From: Formosa sp. L2A11
Lineage (GTDB): Bacteria > Bacteroidota > Bacteroidia > Flavobacteriales > Flavobacteriaceae
Assembly: GCF_009796865.1 (NCBI RefSeq)
Contig: NZ_CP047028.1
Coordinates: 2,976,001 to 3,040,000 of the forward strand
Reading direction: 5' to 3'
DNA: 64,000 bases
Part shown: positions 9,119-18,563 of the stretch, piece after piece
Position numbering within the stretch: position 1 is the first letter of the stretch
How the letters are laid out: the number at the start of each line of letters is the position of its first letter
Notes under the pieces: generated by a model
Database searches by the model: none
Told to the model about the DNA's origin: nothing
Seen by the model: only the letters and a program-made list of their open reading frames with translations
Made by a program: the position numbers and the translations under genes

Positions 9119-9991
9119 ATGAAAAATTTAAAAAATTACCTTTTACTAGCTATCTTACCTTTAGCATTCGCATCTTGTAGTGACGACGATACTCCTGTTG
9201 CAAACAATGTAACTTTAGAATTTACTAATACGTTTTCAGGAACTACAATTGTATTAGGAGACGCAACAGATGCAGAAGCTTCTGTAAACACATCAGACGC
9301 TGGACAAGTACACCACTTTTCTGAATTAAAATATGTAATAAGTAACATTCGATTAATTAAAGAAGACGGAACAGAAATTCCTTATCATGTAAACGATTTA
9401 GATAATGGCGCAACAGTTATAGACCAATCTAAATCTGAAACATTATCGTACGTTTTAAGCGATGTCCCAACAGCAGATTATAGCCAAATTAAATTTGGAT
9501 TAGGAGTAAAATCTGAGTTAAATACTTTAGACCAAGTAAGTTTCCCTAATTTTTATGCTGCTACAGGAGCAAACGATACAGAAATGCATTGGGAATGGGG
9601 AACGGGATACCGTTTTACTAAAATAGAAGGTTTTTACGATACAGATAATAAAGAATTGTCTTTCCATTCTGGAAGTACTGTAGAAGGTACTGTAGACGAT
9701 GAAAGCACATACACACAAGGTGTAGATGCGTATAGAGATATTACTTTAGATCTTACAACACTTGCCATGGTTGGAGATAATGCACCTACAATTAAAATTG
9801 AAGCAGATTTTGATTATTTATTAAGCGGAAACAGCTATACAATTACTTTAGTAACTACAGATGATATTACTAACAACGCAACACCAAGTGCACACACATC
9901 TACAGAAATGATGAAGTTTGTAGATAATATTGGTGGAGATGGTACAGACGATATTACAGGAATGTTCTCTATTACAGCAGTAGAAAACTAA
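9119..9991 (+). CDS. mbnP: MbnP-family copper-binding lipoprotein
   Basis: 290 residues with a lipoprotein signal (ALPLAFASC-type, Cys 20, then SDDDTP). The body matches the MbnP-like family: VHHFSELKYVISNIRLI near residue 64, and MHWEWGTGYRFTKIEG at 156-171. In the methanotroph protein a Trp is oxidised to kynurenine by MbnH, which creates the Cu(I) site. Here Trp158 and Trp160, in HWEWG, are the only tryptophans in the protein, so the modified one must be one of these if the chemistry is conserved. The gene sits directly upstream of its MbnH-like partner and downstream of a copper receptor. Periplasmic or outer-membrane anchored. Confidence 0.87.
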   Translation: MKNLKNYLLLAILPLAFASCSDDDTPVANNVTLEFTNTFSGTTIVLGDATDAEASVNTSDAGQVHHFSELKYVISNIRLIKEDGTEIPYHVNDLDNGATVIDQSKSETLSYVLSDVPTADYSQIKFGLGVKSELNTLDQVSFPNFYAATGANDTEMHWEWGTGYRFTKIEGFYDTDNKELSFHSGSTVEGTVDDESTYTQGVDAYRDITLDLTTLAMVGDNAPTIKIEADFDYLLSGNSYTITLVTTDDITNNATPSAHTSTEMMKFVDNIGGDGTDDITGMFSITAVEN

Positions 9992-10010
9992 GTTAAAAAA
10001 CCTAAATCCG

Positions 10011-10048
10011 AGAGTCGGCTTCGATATTATATCAAGCTGGCTCTTTTT
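10011..10048 (+). terminator. hairpin plus T run between mbnP and mbnH
   Basis: The arms AGAGTCGGCTTCGAT and ATCAAGCTGGCTCT pair with two mismatches, followed by TTTTT. It lies in the 81-base gap after mbnP and may lower transcription of mbnH relative to mbnP. Confidence 0.6.
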
Positions 10049-10072
10049 ATTAGTTTTAATACATATTAAAAA

Positions 10073-11092
10073 ATGAAAAACATCATAAGAAATATCGCTC
10101 TACTCCTACTGTTAACTGGGTGTAGTAATGATGATTCCGAGCTTATTTCTTATAATAATTTAGAAATCTCGTTAGATATTCCCTTTAGTTTTCCTGATTT
10201 TAACAACACCGTTTATACTAATGTGCCTACAATATATGGTGTAGAATTGGGAGAAAAACTATTCAATGAAACAAAATTTAGTACAGATAATTCTATTTCT
10301 TGTTCTACCTGCCATATACAAGCAAATGCCTTTGCAGACCATAATGAAAAAGCGATAGGTATAGAAGGCAGAATAGGACTTCGTAATGCACCACCAATAC
10401 AAAATATGGCATTTATGAGTTTCTATAATTGGGATGGAAGTAAATTAGAATTGGAAGAGCAACCACTAGTACCTATTATTACGCACGAAGAAATGGACTC
10501 TTCTATTTTAGAAGTTATTGGCAAACTTGAAGCAGATGGTTCTTATGAAGAATTATTCAATAAAGCATTTAATGGTGAAGGCATTACTGCAGATGGAATT
10601 TACAATAGTATTGCACAATATGAATACACTTTAATCTCTTCTAACAGTAAATACGACAAAGTAAAACGAGACGAAGGTGAAACATTTACAGAAGAAGAAA
10701 CGGCTGGTTACACGGTGTTTCAACAAAAATGCATAAGCTGTCACAGCACAGAATTATTTACAGATCAGAGCTTTAGAAACATCGGATTTCCTTTAAATAC
10801 AGATAACGAAGAAGCAGGGCGCGCTAGAGTTTCTGGAAAACTAGAAGATTATATGAGTTTTCGAGTCCCATCATTAAGAAACATAGCTTATACAGCTCCT
10901 TATGGAAGTTTCGGCCAGTTTGAAACCTTACAAGATGTTCTAGACTATTTAGATGCTGGTGTTTTAGAGGCAGATAATCTAGATCCTATTTTAAAAGATA
11001 ATGGTAATAGAATTCCGCTTACAGATACCGAAAAAAGCAATCTTATCGCATTCTTAAATACATTAAGCGATAAAGAATTTGTTACTCCTTAA
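10073..11092 (+). CDS. mbnH: diheme cytochrome c peroxidase/MauG-like protein, MbnH partner of MbnP
   Basis: 339 residues, lipoprotein signal (LLTGC-SNDD). Two c-type heme motifs, CSTCH at 77-81 and CISCH at 220-224, with the usual FADHNEKAIGIEG and RVPSLRNIAYTAPYGSFGQF segments of bacterial diheme peroxidases. In the MbnP/MbnH pair the MauG-type enzyme oxidises a Trp of MbnP to kynurenine. The length is close to that family, and adjacency to mbnP supports this role over general peroxide detoxification. Periplasmic, membrane anchored. Confidence 0.85.
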   Translation: MKNIIRNIALLLLLTGCSNDDSELISYNNLEISLDIPFSFPDFNNTVYTNVPTIYGVELGEKLFNETKFSTDNSISCSTCHIQANAFADHNEKAIGIEGRIGLRNAPPIQNMAFMSFYNWDGSKLELEEQPLVPIITHEEMDSSILEVIGKLEADGSYEELFNKAFNGEGITADGIYNSIAQYEYTLISSNSKYDKVKRDEGETFTEEETAGYTVFQQKCISCHSTELFTDQSFRNIGFPLNTDNEEAGRARVSGKLEDYMSFRVPSLRNIAYTAPYGSFGQFETLQDVLDYLDAGVLEADNLDPILKDNGNRIPLTDTEKSNLIAFLNTLSDKEFVTP

Positions 11093-11243
11093 CATCACAT
11101 TAAAATAATATTTAATTATGGTAAATCATTTAGTAATTACTAACCAGAACGTGTTTCATAATCTTATTATAAACTATTAAATATAATGTTATATCACTAA
11201 ACCAGATTTACAGCATATAAATAGTAGCTTTAAAAAATTTAAC

Positions 11244-11277
11244 ACCTTTCTAAAAATAATTTGGGAAGGTTTTTTTT
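11244..11277 (+). terminator. rho-independent terminator downstream of the copper island
   Basis: ACCTTTC pairs with GGAAGGT (7 bp with one G-T) around a 13-base loop and is followed by seven T. It lies 150 bases after mbnH and 45 bases before the next gene. Confidence 0.65.
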
Positions 11278-11322
11278 GGCACTACTATTGTCATACAGTA
11301 ATTATCATTATATTTCCAAACT

Positions 11323-12522
11323 ATGAAAAGAACGCTACTTATATTATTTATAACCTTTAACTTTATAGCATGTAATACCGCTAAACAAGTTGAAAAGGCT
11401 ATATATTCTGGAGATTACGATTATGCCATTAATACTGCTGTCGAAAAACTTAAAGCGAATAAATCTGAAAAACGTACAACAGAATACGTTTATATGTTGG
11501 GAGATGCATTTACAAAAGCAGAAGCTAGAGATTTAAGCAAAATAGACTATTTAAAAAAAGATAATAATCCAGAAACTTATCAAGAGATTTTTGATTTATA
11601 TACCACTTTAAATAATAGACAAGAAGCAATAAAACCGCTTTTACCGTTAACTGCAAATGGTAAAAAAACTACTTTTAATTTTATAAATTATACCGATTTA
11701 ATACTAGAATCTAAAAACAATCTTTCTGGTTATATATATAATAGTAGCGTAAGATTACTAGAATCTAAAAATAAAGCAGACATTCGTCAGGCCTACGATA
11801 ATCTAACCTATTTAAACACTATAACTCCAAATTATAAAAATACCTACCAACTTATAGCAGATGCACAAAAACGTGGTATAGATTATATTTTAGTTACAAT
11901 AAACAATCAAACACGTCAAATTATTCCACAACGTTTACAAAACGATTTACTTAATTTTAACACCTATGGTTTAAACAAACAATGGAGTATTTACCATGCA
12001 AATCAAGTAAAAAATACAGCTTACGATTATACAATGCAACTTAATTTAAAGCAAATTATTGTCTCTCCAGAACGTATTAATGAACGTGAAATTATTAGAG
12101 AGAAAAAAATTACAGATAAATCAACATACAAGAAAGATAGAAAAGGTAATCCTGTAAAAGATAGTCTTGGTAATTATATAAAAGTAACTAAAATTATAAA
12201 TGCGCGTTACCGTTATATAGAATCTGTACAAGTTAAAGAAGCACAAATTTTAGCAAATGTGGTGTATGTAGACTTAAAAACGAATCAAATTATAGATAAT
12301 TTCCCTATAGATAGTGGCTTTGTTTTTGAAAACATATATGCAACAAATTACCGTAAAAGCAAAAATAACCAAAATGACGAACGTGCATTAACCATAGACG
12401 ATCGCGATTTATTAAATAAAAGACGCATGCCTTTTCCTACCAACGAACAAATGATTTATGATACTGGAGAAGATTTAAAACTAAAGTTGAAAGACATTAT
12501 AAACGATTTTAACTCCTATTAA
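11323..12522 (+). CDS. lipoprotein of unknown function, repeat-containing N-terminal half
   Basis: 399 residues with lipoprotein signal FNFIAC-NTAK. The first 180 residues are helical and TPR-like in spacing (EKAIYSGDYDYAINTAVEKLK; YDNLTYLNTITPNYKNTYQLI). The second half is richer in beta pattern, with charged KKDRKGNPVKDSLGNY and VQVKEAQILANVVYVDL. Conserved flavobacterial lipoproteins with this layout exist but have no assigned role. Single gene with its own terminator upstream. Confidence 0.7.
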   Translation: MKRTLLILFITFNFIACNTAKQVEKAIYSGDYDYAINTAVEKLKANKSEKRTTEYVYMLGDAFTKAEARDLSKIDYLKKDNNPETYQEIFDLYTTLNNRQEAIKPLLPLTANGKKTTFNFINYTDLILESKNNLSGYIYNSSVRLLESKNKADIRQAYDNLTYLNTITPNYKNTYQLIADAQKRGIDYILVTINNQTRQIIPQRLQNDLLNFNTYGLNKQWSIYHANQVKNTAYDYTMQLNLKQIIVSPERINEREIIREKKITDKSTYKKDRKGNPVKDSLGNYIKVTKIINARYRYIESVQVKEAQILANVVYVDLKTNQIIDNFPIDSGFVFENIYATNYRKSKNNQNDERALTIDDRDLLNKRRMPFPTNEQMIYDTGEDLKLKLKDIINDFNSY

Positions 12523-12702
12523 AAGTTCTACAAATTAGAGCGCTAACGGATAGCTGTTTTTAGCTTGTTTTGAAATAAATAATACTATAAACATCTAAAT
12601 TTTAATTACGCTTTACAATAAAACTAAATATATAATACAGTAACAGTATTACTGTTGTAAAAGTTTTATTAAATTTATTACTTAAAACTAATTTACTTTT
12701 AA

Positions 12703-13128
12703 ATGGAAAACTCTCGTTCTGAATTAATTAAAAAAATCGCACAAGAATTAGATTGTGGTAGCACGTGTTATTACAATCCTAAAACAGAAGAAATTATAGG
12801 AATTCCGAATTTTTTAAACTTTCCTGAAGACAATGAATTTCAAGAACACTTTAAAGATGAATTAGAAGCTGTAGAAAAAAACAAAGCCCATTTAATAAAA
12901 ATTGACGTTTTAGAAAGTATGCAGTCTTTCGAGATTATGGAACAATTTGCTGACCAAATAGCAGACAAACAGTTTCAATTAGAATTAAAAAACATCTTAA
13001 ATAAAAAGAAACCTTTTCAGAATTTTAAATATGCTATAGATCAATCTGATTTCAGAGCATCTTGGTTTGTCTTTAAAAATGCACAAGTTGAAAAAATTGT
13101 AGAAAATCAATTAAACAAAATAACATAA
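12703..13128 (+). CDS. UPF0158 family protein
   Basis: 141 residues, no signal peptide, cytoplasmic. The pattern LDCG....YNP.T.EI..IP at the N-terminus, LESMQSFEIMEQFADQI in the middle, and KKPFQNFKYAIDQSDFRASWFVFKN at the C-terminus matches the UPF0158 family. Biochemical role unknown. It is followed after 16 bases by a secreted protein gene on the same strand, possibly one transcript. Confidence 0.8.
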   Translation: MENSRSELIKKIAQELDCGSTCYYNPKTEEIIGIPNFLNFPEDNEFQEHFKDELEAVEKNKAHLIKIDVLESMQSFEIMEQFADQIADKQFQLELKNILNKKKPFQNFKYAIDQSDFRASWFVFKNAQVEKIVENQLNKIT

Positions 13129-13144
13129 AACAGTGTCTTATTAG

Positions 13145-13723
13145 ATGAATTGGATATTTAAATGTTACATATTGGCTTTTTTAATTAGCACAAACGTGAC
13201 TACAACTATCTATGCGCAATCTATAAAAAAGATTGAAAAAGAAACAGATAAAGCTATTATTTGGACAACAGATAAAAAGCTAAAATTCTCCGATTTTCAA
13301 GCTAAAATAGATTCTACATCTTCAAAAAAAGCACTAACAGGAGCTAATATTGTTATTGTGCCTTATGCCTATAAAAATGGTGTATATGAGTATCGTGTTT
13401 TAGCAAAATTTCATAAAGATCTTTCTTGGATAAATACAACTAATGTTCTGGTTATACATCATGAACAATTACATTTTGATATTGCAGAGTTGTTTGCACG
13501 AAAAATGAGACGAGAAATACAAGCAAAAAAACGTACTAATGGTTTAGTCTTAGAATCGGATTATAGAAGCATACACAAAAGGGTCTTTCGGTCTTATATC
13601 AATTATCAGATGCGGTATGACTCTCAAACGGGACATTCTACAAACCAAGAAGAACAACAAAGATGGCATGCTATTGTTGTAGAAGAATTACAAAAATTAG
13701 AAGATTACAATATTAATTTATAA
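13145..13723 (+). CDS. secreted DUF922-type putative zinc metalloprotease
   Basis: 192 residues with a signal peptide ending near residue 25. The sequence IIWTTDKKLKFSDFQAK is the DUF922-like opening (W.sdf.g), and VIHHEQLHFDIAELFARKM holds an HExxH at residues 106-110, the zinc-binding motif, with a downstream Glu (115). The family is predicted to contain periplasmic metalloproteases. No substrate is known. Confidence 0.8.
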   Translation: MNWIFKCYILAFLISTNVTTTIYAQSIKKIEKETDKAIIWTTDKKLKFSDFQAKIDSTSSKKALTGANIVIVPYAYKNGVYEYRVLAKFHKDLSWINTTNVLVIHHEQLHFDIAELFARKMRREIQAKKRTNGLVLESDYRSIHKRVFRSYINYQMRYDSQTGHSTNQEEQQRWHAIVVEELQKLEDYNINL

Positions 13724-13843
13724 GACATTTTACCAGAAATATAAATACATTCTAATAAAAGCATCTGTAATTAAGATATTCTAAATACGTCTTAAATATA
13801 ACTAACAGTATAAAAGTGTTAGCGCTAATTAAAAACTATTTTT

Positions 13844-14782
13844 ATGAACACTAAACACTTACTTATTTGCTCCATTCTATTTTTGTGTATTGCATGTAGT
13901 GAAAAACAAGATAAAAAAACAACTACAACTCCTGTAAAAACAGAAGAAACTAAAAATATAAAAGTAAATAAGACACCTTTAAAAGCAGATTTTAAATCAT
14001 ATTGGTACGCTGGAAAAGCAGAGCTTAGTAGTTACGATTTAAAACAATCTAGGTATGGAGAAATTCGTAATGGTGAAGTGGTTTTAATTTTTGTTACAGA
14101 ACCTTTTTCTTTAAGTAAACAAGTAAAATTAGATCGTCCTAGAGAAGCTGGTCAGGACAATGTTTCTGTTATGAAACTAAACCATGTACGTAAATTTAAT
14201 ACTGGTGTTTACGATTATTCCATACTTACGTCTACCTTCACTCCTATCGATTTTAAAAATTATCCGCTTACTTTAAAATCTACAACAAGCATTCAGGAAT
14301 GGTGCGGACAAACATTTACACAGTTAAATTTAAATGGAGACACTTACAATTTTAAGCAGTTTTCTTATTTTGAATCTGATGGTGATGAAACACATAACAT
14401 ACAAGCCGCAGTGTTAGAAGAAGACCTAATGACACGTATTCGTATTAATAATGGCCAATTAACAGAAGGAGAAATCGAATTAATACCATCAACAATTTCT
14501 AGTCGTTTTACACATAGAAAGATGGACGTTTCTAAAGCCGTAATTAGTAAAACAACAACCAAAAACACTATAAATTACACCATAAAATACACAAGTATTC
14601 CTAGAACATTAACTCTAGAAGTAGAACATGCATTTCCTTATAAAATTATGGGTTGGACAGAAGATAATGGAGATGGTTTAATTACGACAGCAAAATTAAA
14701 ATCGAGCTTACAGGAACCCTATTGGAGTCAAAAAAAATTAGCAGACGAAGCTAAAAGAGATGCACTAAAATTAATAAAATAA
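13844..14782 (+). CDS. conserved flavobacterial lipoprotein, function unknown
   Basis: 312 residues; lipoprotein signal FLCIAC-SEKQ. The core FKSYWYAGKAELSSYDL, NGEVVLIFVTEPFS and SIQEWCGQTFTQLN is a well-conserved block in Bacteroidota. The family is often labelled septum formation inhibitor Maf in databases, but nothing here resembles the Maf nucleotide pyrophosphatase, and a secreted lipoprotein is the wrong compartment. I leave it without a function. Confidence 0.75.
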   Translation: MNTKHLLICSILFLCIACSEKQDKKTTTTPVKTEETKNIKVNKTPLKADFKSYWYAGKAELSSYDLKQSRYGEIRNGEVVLIFVTEPFSLSKQVKLDRPREAGQDNVSVMKLNHVRKFNTGVYDYSILTSTFTPIDFKNYPLTLKSTTSIQEWCGQTFTQLNLNGDTYNFKQFSYFESDGDETHNIQAAVLEEDLMTRIRINNGQLTEGEIELIPSTISSRFTHRKMDVSKAVISKTTTKNTINYTIKYTSIPRTLTLEVEHAFPYKIMGWTEDNGDGLITTAKLKSSLQEPYWSQKKLADEAKRDALKLIK

Positions 14783-14793
14783 GTAGTGAAGAT

Positions 14794-14836
14794 AAAGGGT
14801 TTTAAACAAGTTAATATCGTTTAAAACCCTTTTCTT
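14794..14836 (+). terminator. rho-independent terminator
   Basis: Perfect 14-bp stem: AAAGGGTTTTAAAC at 14794-14807 and its complement from 14819, loop 11, then TTTCTTTATT. Ends transcription of the lipoprotein gene that stops at 14782. Confidence 0.85.
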
Positions 14837-14861
14837 TATTAAAAAAATTAGAGCTAATAAT

Positions 14862-15662
14862 TTGAAAACACCACTAAAAATAATACTTAGAATACTACTG
14901 TTTGTAATACTAACTATTATTTCTCAAATTGGTGGCGTTGTGTATGTTGTAAGTTTAATTATTTCCAAACACTGGAATAAAAAACGACCATTAAAAACAT
15001 TCATTATTTTTATTAGTTTATATTTATGTTCTACACTTTTAATTGTACCACATATTGCGCCTCTATTTGGTCGAGAACAAGTAAAAAATACTACAAAAAT
15101 AAAACCGACCAACTATGCTACTGTTTTACTAAATAGAAATTATGTAAAACCAGAATTAAATACGTTATTAAGCCAGACGGCAACAGCTTTAAAGAAAACT
15201 CCTATAGAAATACACTATTTGGATGCAAATTTTCCTTTTATAAATTCATTTCCGCTGCTTCCACATTTAAGTCATAACGACGGAAAAAAAATAGATATCA
15301 GTTTAATCTACCAAACAGAACATGGTAAAATTACAAATACTCAAAAATCTGTAAGTGGTTATGGTGTTTTTGAGGGGCCTAAATATAATGAATACAATCA
15401 AATTGATGTGTGTTTAAAAAGTGGACATTTACAATACGATTTTCCTAAATATCTAACTTTAGGAAGCATTAATAAAGATTTAATATTCTCTAAAAAAGGA
15501 ACAAAAAAACTAATTAAGAGTTTGCTAAGTAATCAAAAATTAGGGAAAATTTTTATAGAGCCACATTTAAAAAGCAGAATGAATCTATCTCATAACAAGA
15601 TAAGATATCAAGGTTGCAAAGCTGTAAGACACGACGATCATATTCATATTCAGCTAAAATAA
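14862..15662 (+). CDS. membrane-anchored LAS-type (MepA/D-Ala-D-Ala) peptidase-like protein
   Basis: 266 residues from a TTG start. Two hydrophobic helices (about 8-35 and 45-67) are followed by a soluble domain. Its motifs are LSHNDGKKIDIS with His138 and Asp145 (HxxxxxxD) and, at the very C-terminus, HDDHIHIQ with His257, His260 and His262. This HxxxxxxD plus HxH arrangement is the zinc site of LAS peptidases such as MepA, which cut peptidoglycan cross-links. The two membrane helices in front would place the domain in the periplasm. Family assignment is by motif only and the rest of the domain is divergent. Confidence 0.65.
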   Translation: MKTPLKIILRILLFVILTIISQIGGVVYVVSLIISKHWNKKRPLKTFIIFISLYLCSTLLIVPHIAPLFGREQVKNTTKIKPTNYATVLLNRNYVKPELNTLLSQTATALKKTPIEIHYLDANFPFINSFPLLPHLSHNDGKKIDISLIYQTEHGKITNTQKSVSGYGVFEGPKYNEYNQIDVCLKSGHLQYDFPKYLTLGSINKDLIFSKKGTKKLIKSLLSNQKLGKIFIEPHLKSRMNLSHNKIRYQGCKAVRHDDHIHIQLK

Positions 15663-15920
15663 GTGAACAACGTACACTAAAACTCATTTTACTTTAAAAT
15701 TTACATTTTATTCTAATTCACTAATAATGAGTAACATATTGTTATTTGATTTATTAAAATAAAAAGTTTACGCAATTAATCTAAATTTAGTCGAACAGAG
15801 ATATATCATAAGAAAAATAAAACTTTTAACTTTACTAAAAATTAGCGTATTTCAGCGTTTAAAATTAGCTAACAGCACTAGTCTAGTATACAAACGTTCT
15901 ACACAAAAACATACAGACTA

Positions 15921-16910
15921 ATGAAAACTTTATTTCTTCTATTACTAACAACAATTCCGCTATTTACAGTTGCACAAACAGATTATAGTATAACAGGTTT
16001 TTCTGATAAATATATTGGGAAATTGCATATAGAAAAAGGGTATGAAGATGAAATTTTTAAGAAAGGAACCATTTCTATTCTCGATTCTAAAACCAATGAA
16101 ACGGTTATAAATATTACGTCTGACGAATTTACTTTCGATTTAGACACTAACAACAACATACAAACCAATGTTCTCGAATTACCTTACGGTAAGCAAAGTA
16201 TAATTATAGCACAAGATTTTAATTTTGATGGTATAGAAGACTTGGCCATTATGGACGGACAAAATAGTTGTTACCACGGACCTTCTTTTAAAATTTATTT
16301 ACAAAAAAATAGTGGCTTAGTTTATAGTCCAGACTTTACTAGATTAGCACAAGAATATTGTGGTATGTTTCAAGTAGATTACGATACTAAAACCTTACAT
16401 ACCATGACAAAAAGCGGGTGTTGTTGGCATAAATATTCTGATTACGAGCTTAAAAACGATATACCTATAGCCTATAAAATTTTAGTAGAATCTTTAAATA
16501 TAAATGGAATCTTTATAGATTATACTGAAAGCAATAGAATAAATAATGAAATGGTAGAAGAAAGCTATAGCATTTTAGATGCCGACTTAGATGTAAAAAT
16601 TATATTTGCTTTTAGCTTTAAAAATGGAAAAAGAATGAATTTAATTCAGACTCCTAACAGTCAATTATTTTACGTTTTTACAGACAGTGATAGCAAAGTA
16701 GAACTTACTTATTCAGATGATTTTATTTACAATACGAGCGAAAACACATTATCATTCACCTATAAAAGCACAGAATATAAAATCTCTTCTAACAAAATAA
16801 CATTAAAAACTCCTACCAGAACAATTAATATGGATGCAAATCCGACGACTAAAGAAGGAGATTTTTCAAATTTATTACGCCTAGATTTTCAAAATATTAT
16901 AATAAAATAA
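15921..16910 (+). CDS. secreted protein with FG-GAP/EF-like repeat, XAC2610-like
   Basis: 329 residues with a signal peptide to TVAQ. Residues 90-110 contain QDFNFDGIEDLAIMDGQN, a D.N.DG..D calcium-binding-type loop, and CYHGPSFKIYL, CGMF and SGCCWH follow. Cys-rich blocks after a DFNFDG..D loop resemble the XAC2610-related family of exported proteins. The last 120 residues are a beta-rich, slowly evolving-looking tail. Stands alone; function unknown. Confidence 0.6.
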   Translation: MKTLFLLLLTTIPLFTVAQTDYSITGFSDKYIGKLHIEKGYEDEIFKKGTISILDSKTNETVINITSDEFTFDLDTNNNIQTNVLELPYGKQSIIIAQDFNFDGIEDLAIMDGQNSCYHGPSFKIYLQKNSGLVYSPDFTRLAQEYCGMFQVDYDTKTLHTMTKSGCCWHKYSDYELKNDIPIAYKILVESLNINGIFIDYTESNRINNEMVEESYSILDADLDVKIIFAFSFKNGKRMNLIQTPNSQLFYVFTDSDSKVELTYSDDFIYNTSENTLSFTYKSTEYKISSNKITLKTPTRTINMDANPTTKEGDFSNLLRLDFQNIIIK

Positions 16911-16976
16911 TTTTTTTTTAATGCTATAAAACAAGTAGCAATAAAAATAAGCATCACTTAAATACAAATTAAAACA

Positions 16977-17570
16977 ATGAACATCAAGAAAAAGGCACTT
17001 ACTCTTTTATTTCTAACACTTTGCACGGTTGGATTTTCTCAAGATTACAAAACCGATATTAAATCTGAATTTCAAGCTTATTTAAGCACCATTGAAAATA
17101 TGGAGTTTGAAAAATCTATGGATTATATTACACCAGATTTTTTCGAGGTTGTACCTAAAGCTAATATGCTCGCTGCTATAAAACAATCTTACAACAAAAA
17201 GGATGTAGAAGTTAAAATTCTAAATTCTAAAATTGTATCTGTTGCAGATGCAGAACACATAGAAGGAAAAGATTATGCACTTGTAACCTATTCCGATCAA
17301 ATGAATATAAAAATAAACAACGAAAACGAGGAAACTGAAAGCCAAAAAGAAGCAAGAATTAACTTAACTAAAGTTACATTCGATCAATCTTTTGGAGCAG
17401 AAAATGTTGTTTATAATAAAGATACAGAGTTTTTTGAAGTAAAAACAGTAAAACAAGCTTACGCAATTTCTGATGATGGAAAAGCAACTTGGAAGTTTTT
17501 AATGTTTGAAAAAAATCTAAAAACGATTTTAGTAAAAGTATTACCTCCATCCTTAATGGAAAAATTATAA
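16977..17570 (+). CDS. secreted protein of unknown function
   Basis: 197 residues with a signal peptide cleaved after VGFSQ. The sequence FQAYLSTIENMEFEKSMDYITPDFFEVVPKANMLAAIKQ resembles the start of NTF2/SnoaL-like folds, but I cannot confirm this. It ends 13 bases before the Bax inhibitor/YccA gene, so the two are likely co-transcribed. Confidence 0.65.
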   Translation: MNIKKKALTLLFLTLCTVGFSQDYKTDIKSEFQAYLSTIENMEFEKSMDYITPDFFEVVPKANMLAAIKQSYNKKDVEVKILNSKIVSVADAEHIEGKDYALVTYSDQMNIKINNENEETESQKEARINLTKVTFDQSFGAENVVYNKDTEFFEVKTVKQAYAISDDGKATWKFLMFEKNLKTILVKVLPPSLMEKL

Positions 17571-17583
17571 TAAAAACATCACA

Positions 17584-18345
17584 ATGTCATTATACAAATC
17601 TAAGAATCCTGCTTTAAGTACAGAAGTCTTCACTAAAGCAAGAGTAAAATCGTCTGCACATTTAGAAGACGTTATGACTATTAACGGGACCGTTAACAAA
17701 ACAGCGTTCTTAGGTTTGGTAGTGCTTTTAACAGCCTATATAACCTGGGATTTATATCAAAAAAGTCTAGATATTGCACTTATAAAACCTTACCTACTTG
17801 TTGGTACTGTGGGCGCACTTATAGTTGCTGTAATTATAATTTTTAAAACTAAAACAGCACCATATTTAGCACCCGTATATTGTGCTTTGCAAGGCTTAGC
17901 TTTAGGAGGACTTTCTGCTCTTATGGAAGAACAATTTCCTGGAATAGTATTAGAAGCTATAGTTTTAACTTTCGGAATTCTGTTTAGCTTATTACTAATA
18001 TATAGATTAGGAATAATTAAAGCTACAGAGAATTTTAAACTCATAATCGTTTCTGCTACAGCCGGAATTGGACTATACTATTTAGCATCTATAATAGGAA
18101 GTTTTATGGGATTTAACTTGCCCTTTATACACGACAACTCTATAGGAAGTATTGTGTTTTCATTATTTATAGTTATTATAGCATCTTTAAACTTAGTTAT
18201 AGACTTTGATTTTATTGAAAAAGGTGCAGAAGCAAAAGTGCCAAAATATATGGAATGGTATGCTGCTTTCGGATTAATGGTAACTATAATTTGGTTATAT
18301 ATTGAATTACTAAGATTGTTGGGTAAATCTAAAAGCAGAAATTAG
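17584..18345 (+). CDS. Bax inhibitor-1/YccA family membrane protein
   Basis: 253 residues. Hydrophilic N-terminus of about 45 residues starting SLYKSKNPALSTEVF, typical of the Bacteroidota branch, then about seven transmembrane helices. Family features seen are NKTAFLG at the start of helix 1, ALQGLALGGLSALME, and LNLVIDFDFIEKGA near the end with the acidic residues that form the ion-gating site in BI-1 proteins. Inner membrane. Start ATG at 17584. Confidence 0.88.
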   Translation: MSLYKSKNPALSTEVFTKARVKSSAHLEDVMTINGTVNKTAFLGLVVLLTAYITWDLYQKSLDIALIKPYLLVGTVGALIVAVIIIFKTKTAPYLAPVYCALQGLALGGLSALMEEQFPGIVLEAIVLTFGILFSLLLIYRLGIIKATENFKLIIVSATAGIGLYYLASIIGSFMGFNLPFIHDNSIGSIVFSLFIVIIASLNLVIDFDFIEKGAEAKVPKYMEWYAAFGLMVTIIWLYIELLRLLGKSKSRN

Positions 18346-18563
18346 TAGTTAAGAGAGTTACTAACTTGATTAATTAAAACATTAATTGCGCTAATAATTA
18401 AATTGATAAAGCACAGTTTTTACATCAAAAACAACCTCAAATTATCACATTTAAAACAATTCTGATAAAAGTATATTTTTAAGGTATTTCGTTTATCAAA
18501 ATTATCTTAAATACACATTATTTTGTCAAAACTTCCGCATCTTTGTCTTAAAAGACAAGCATT

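Noticed and set aside
13844..14782. Database-style name septum formation inhibitor Maf
   Set aside because: The protein is a secreted lipoprotein and has none of the Maf nucleotide pyrophosphatase motifs.
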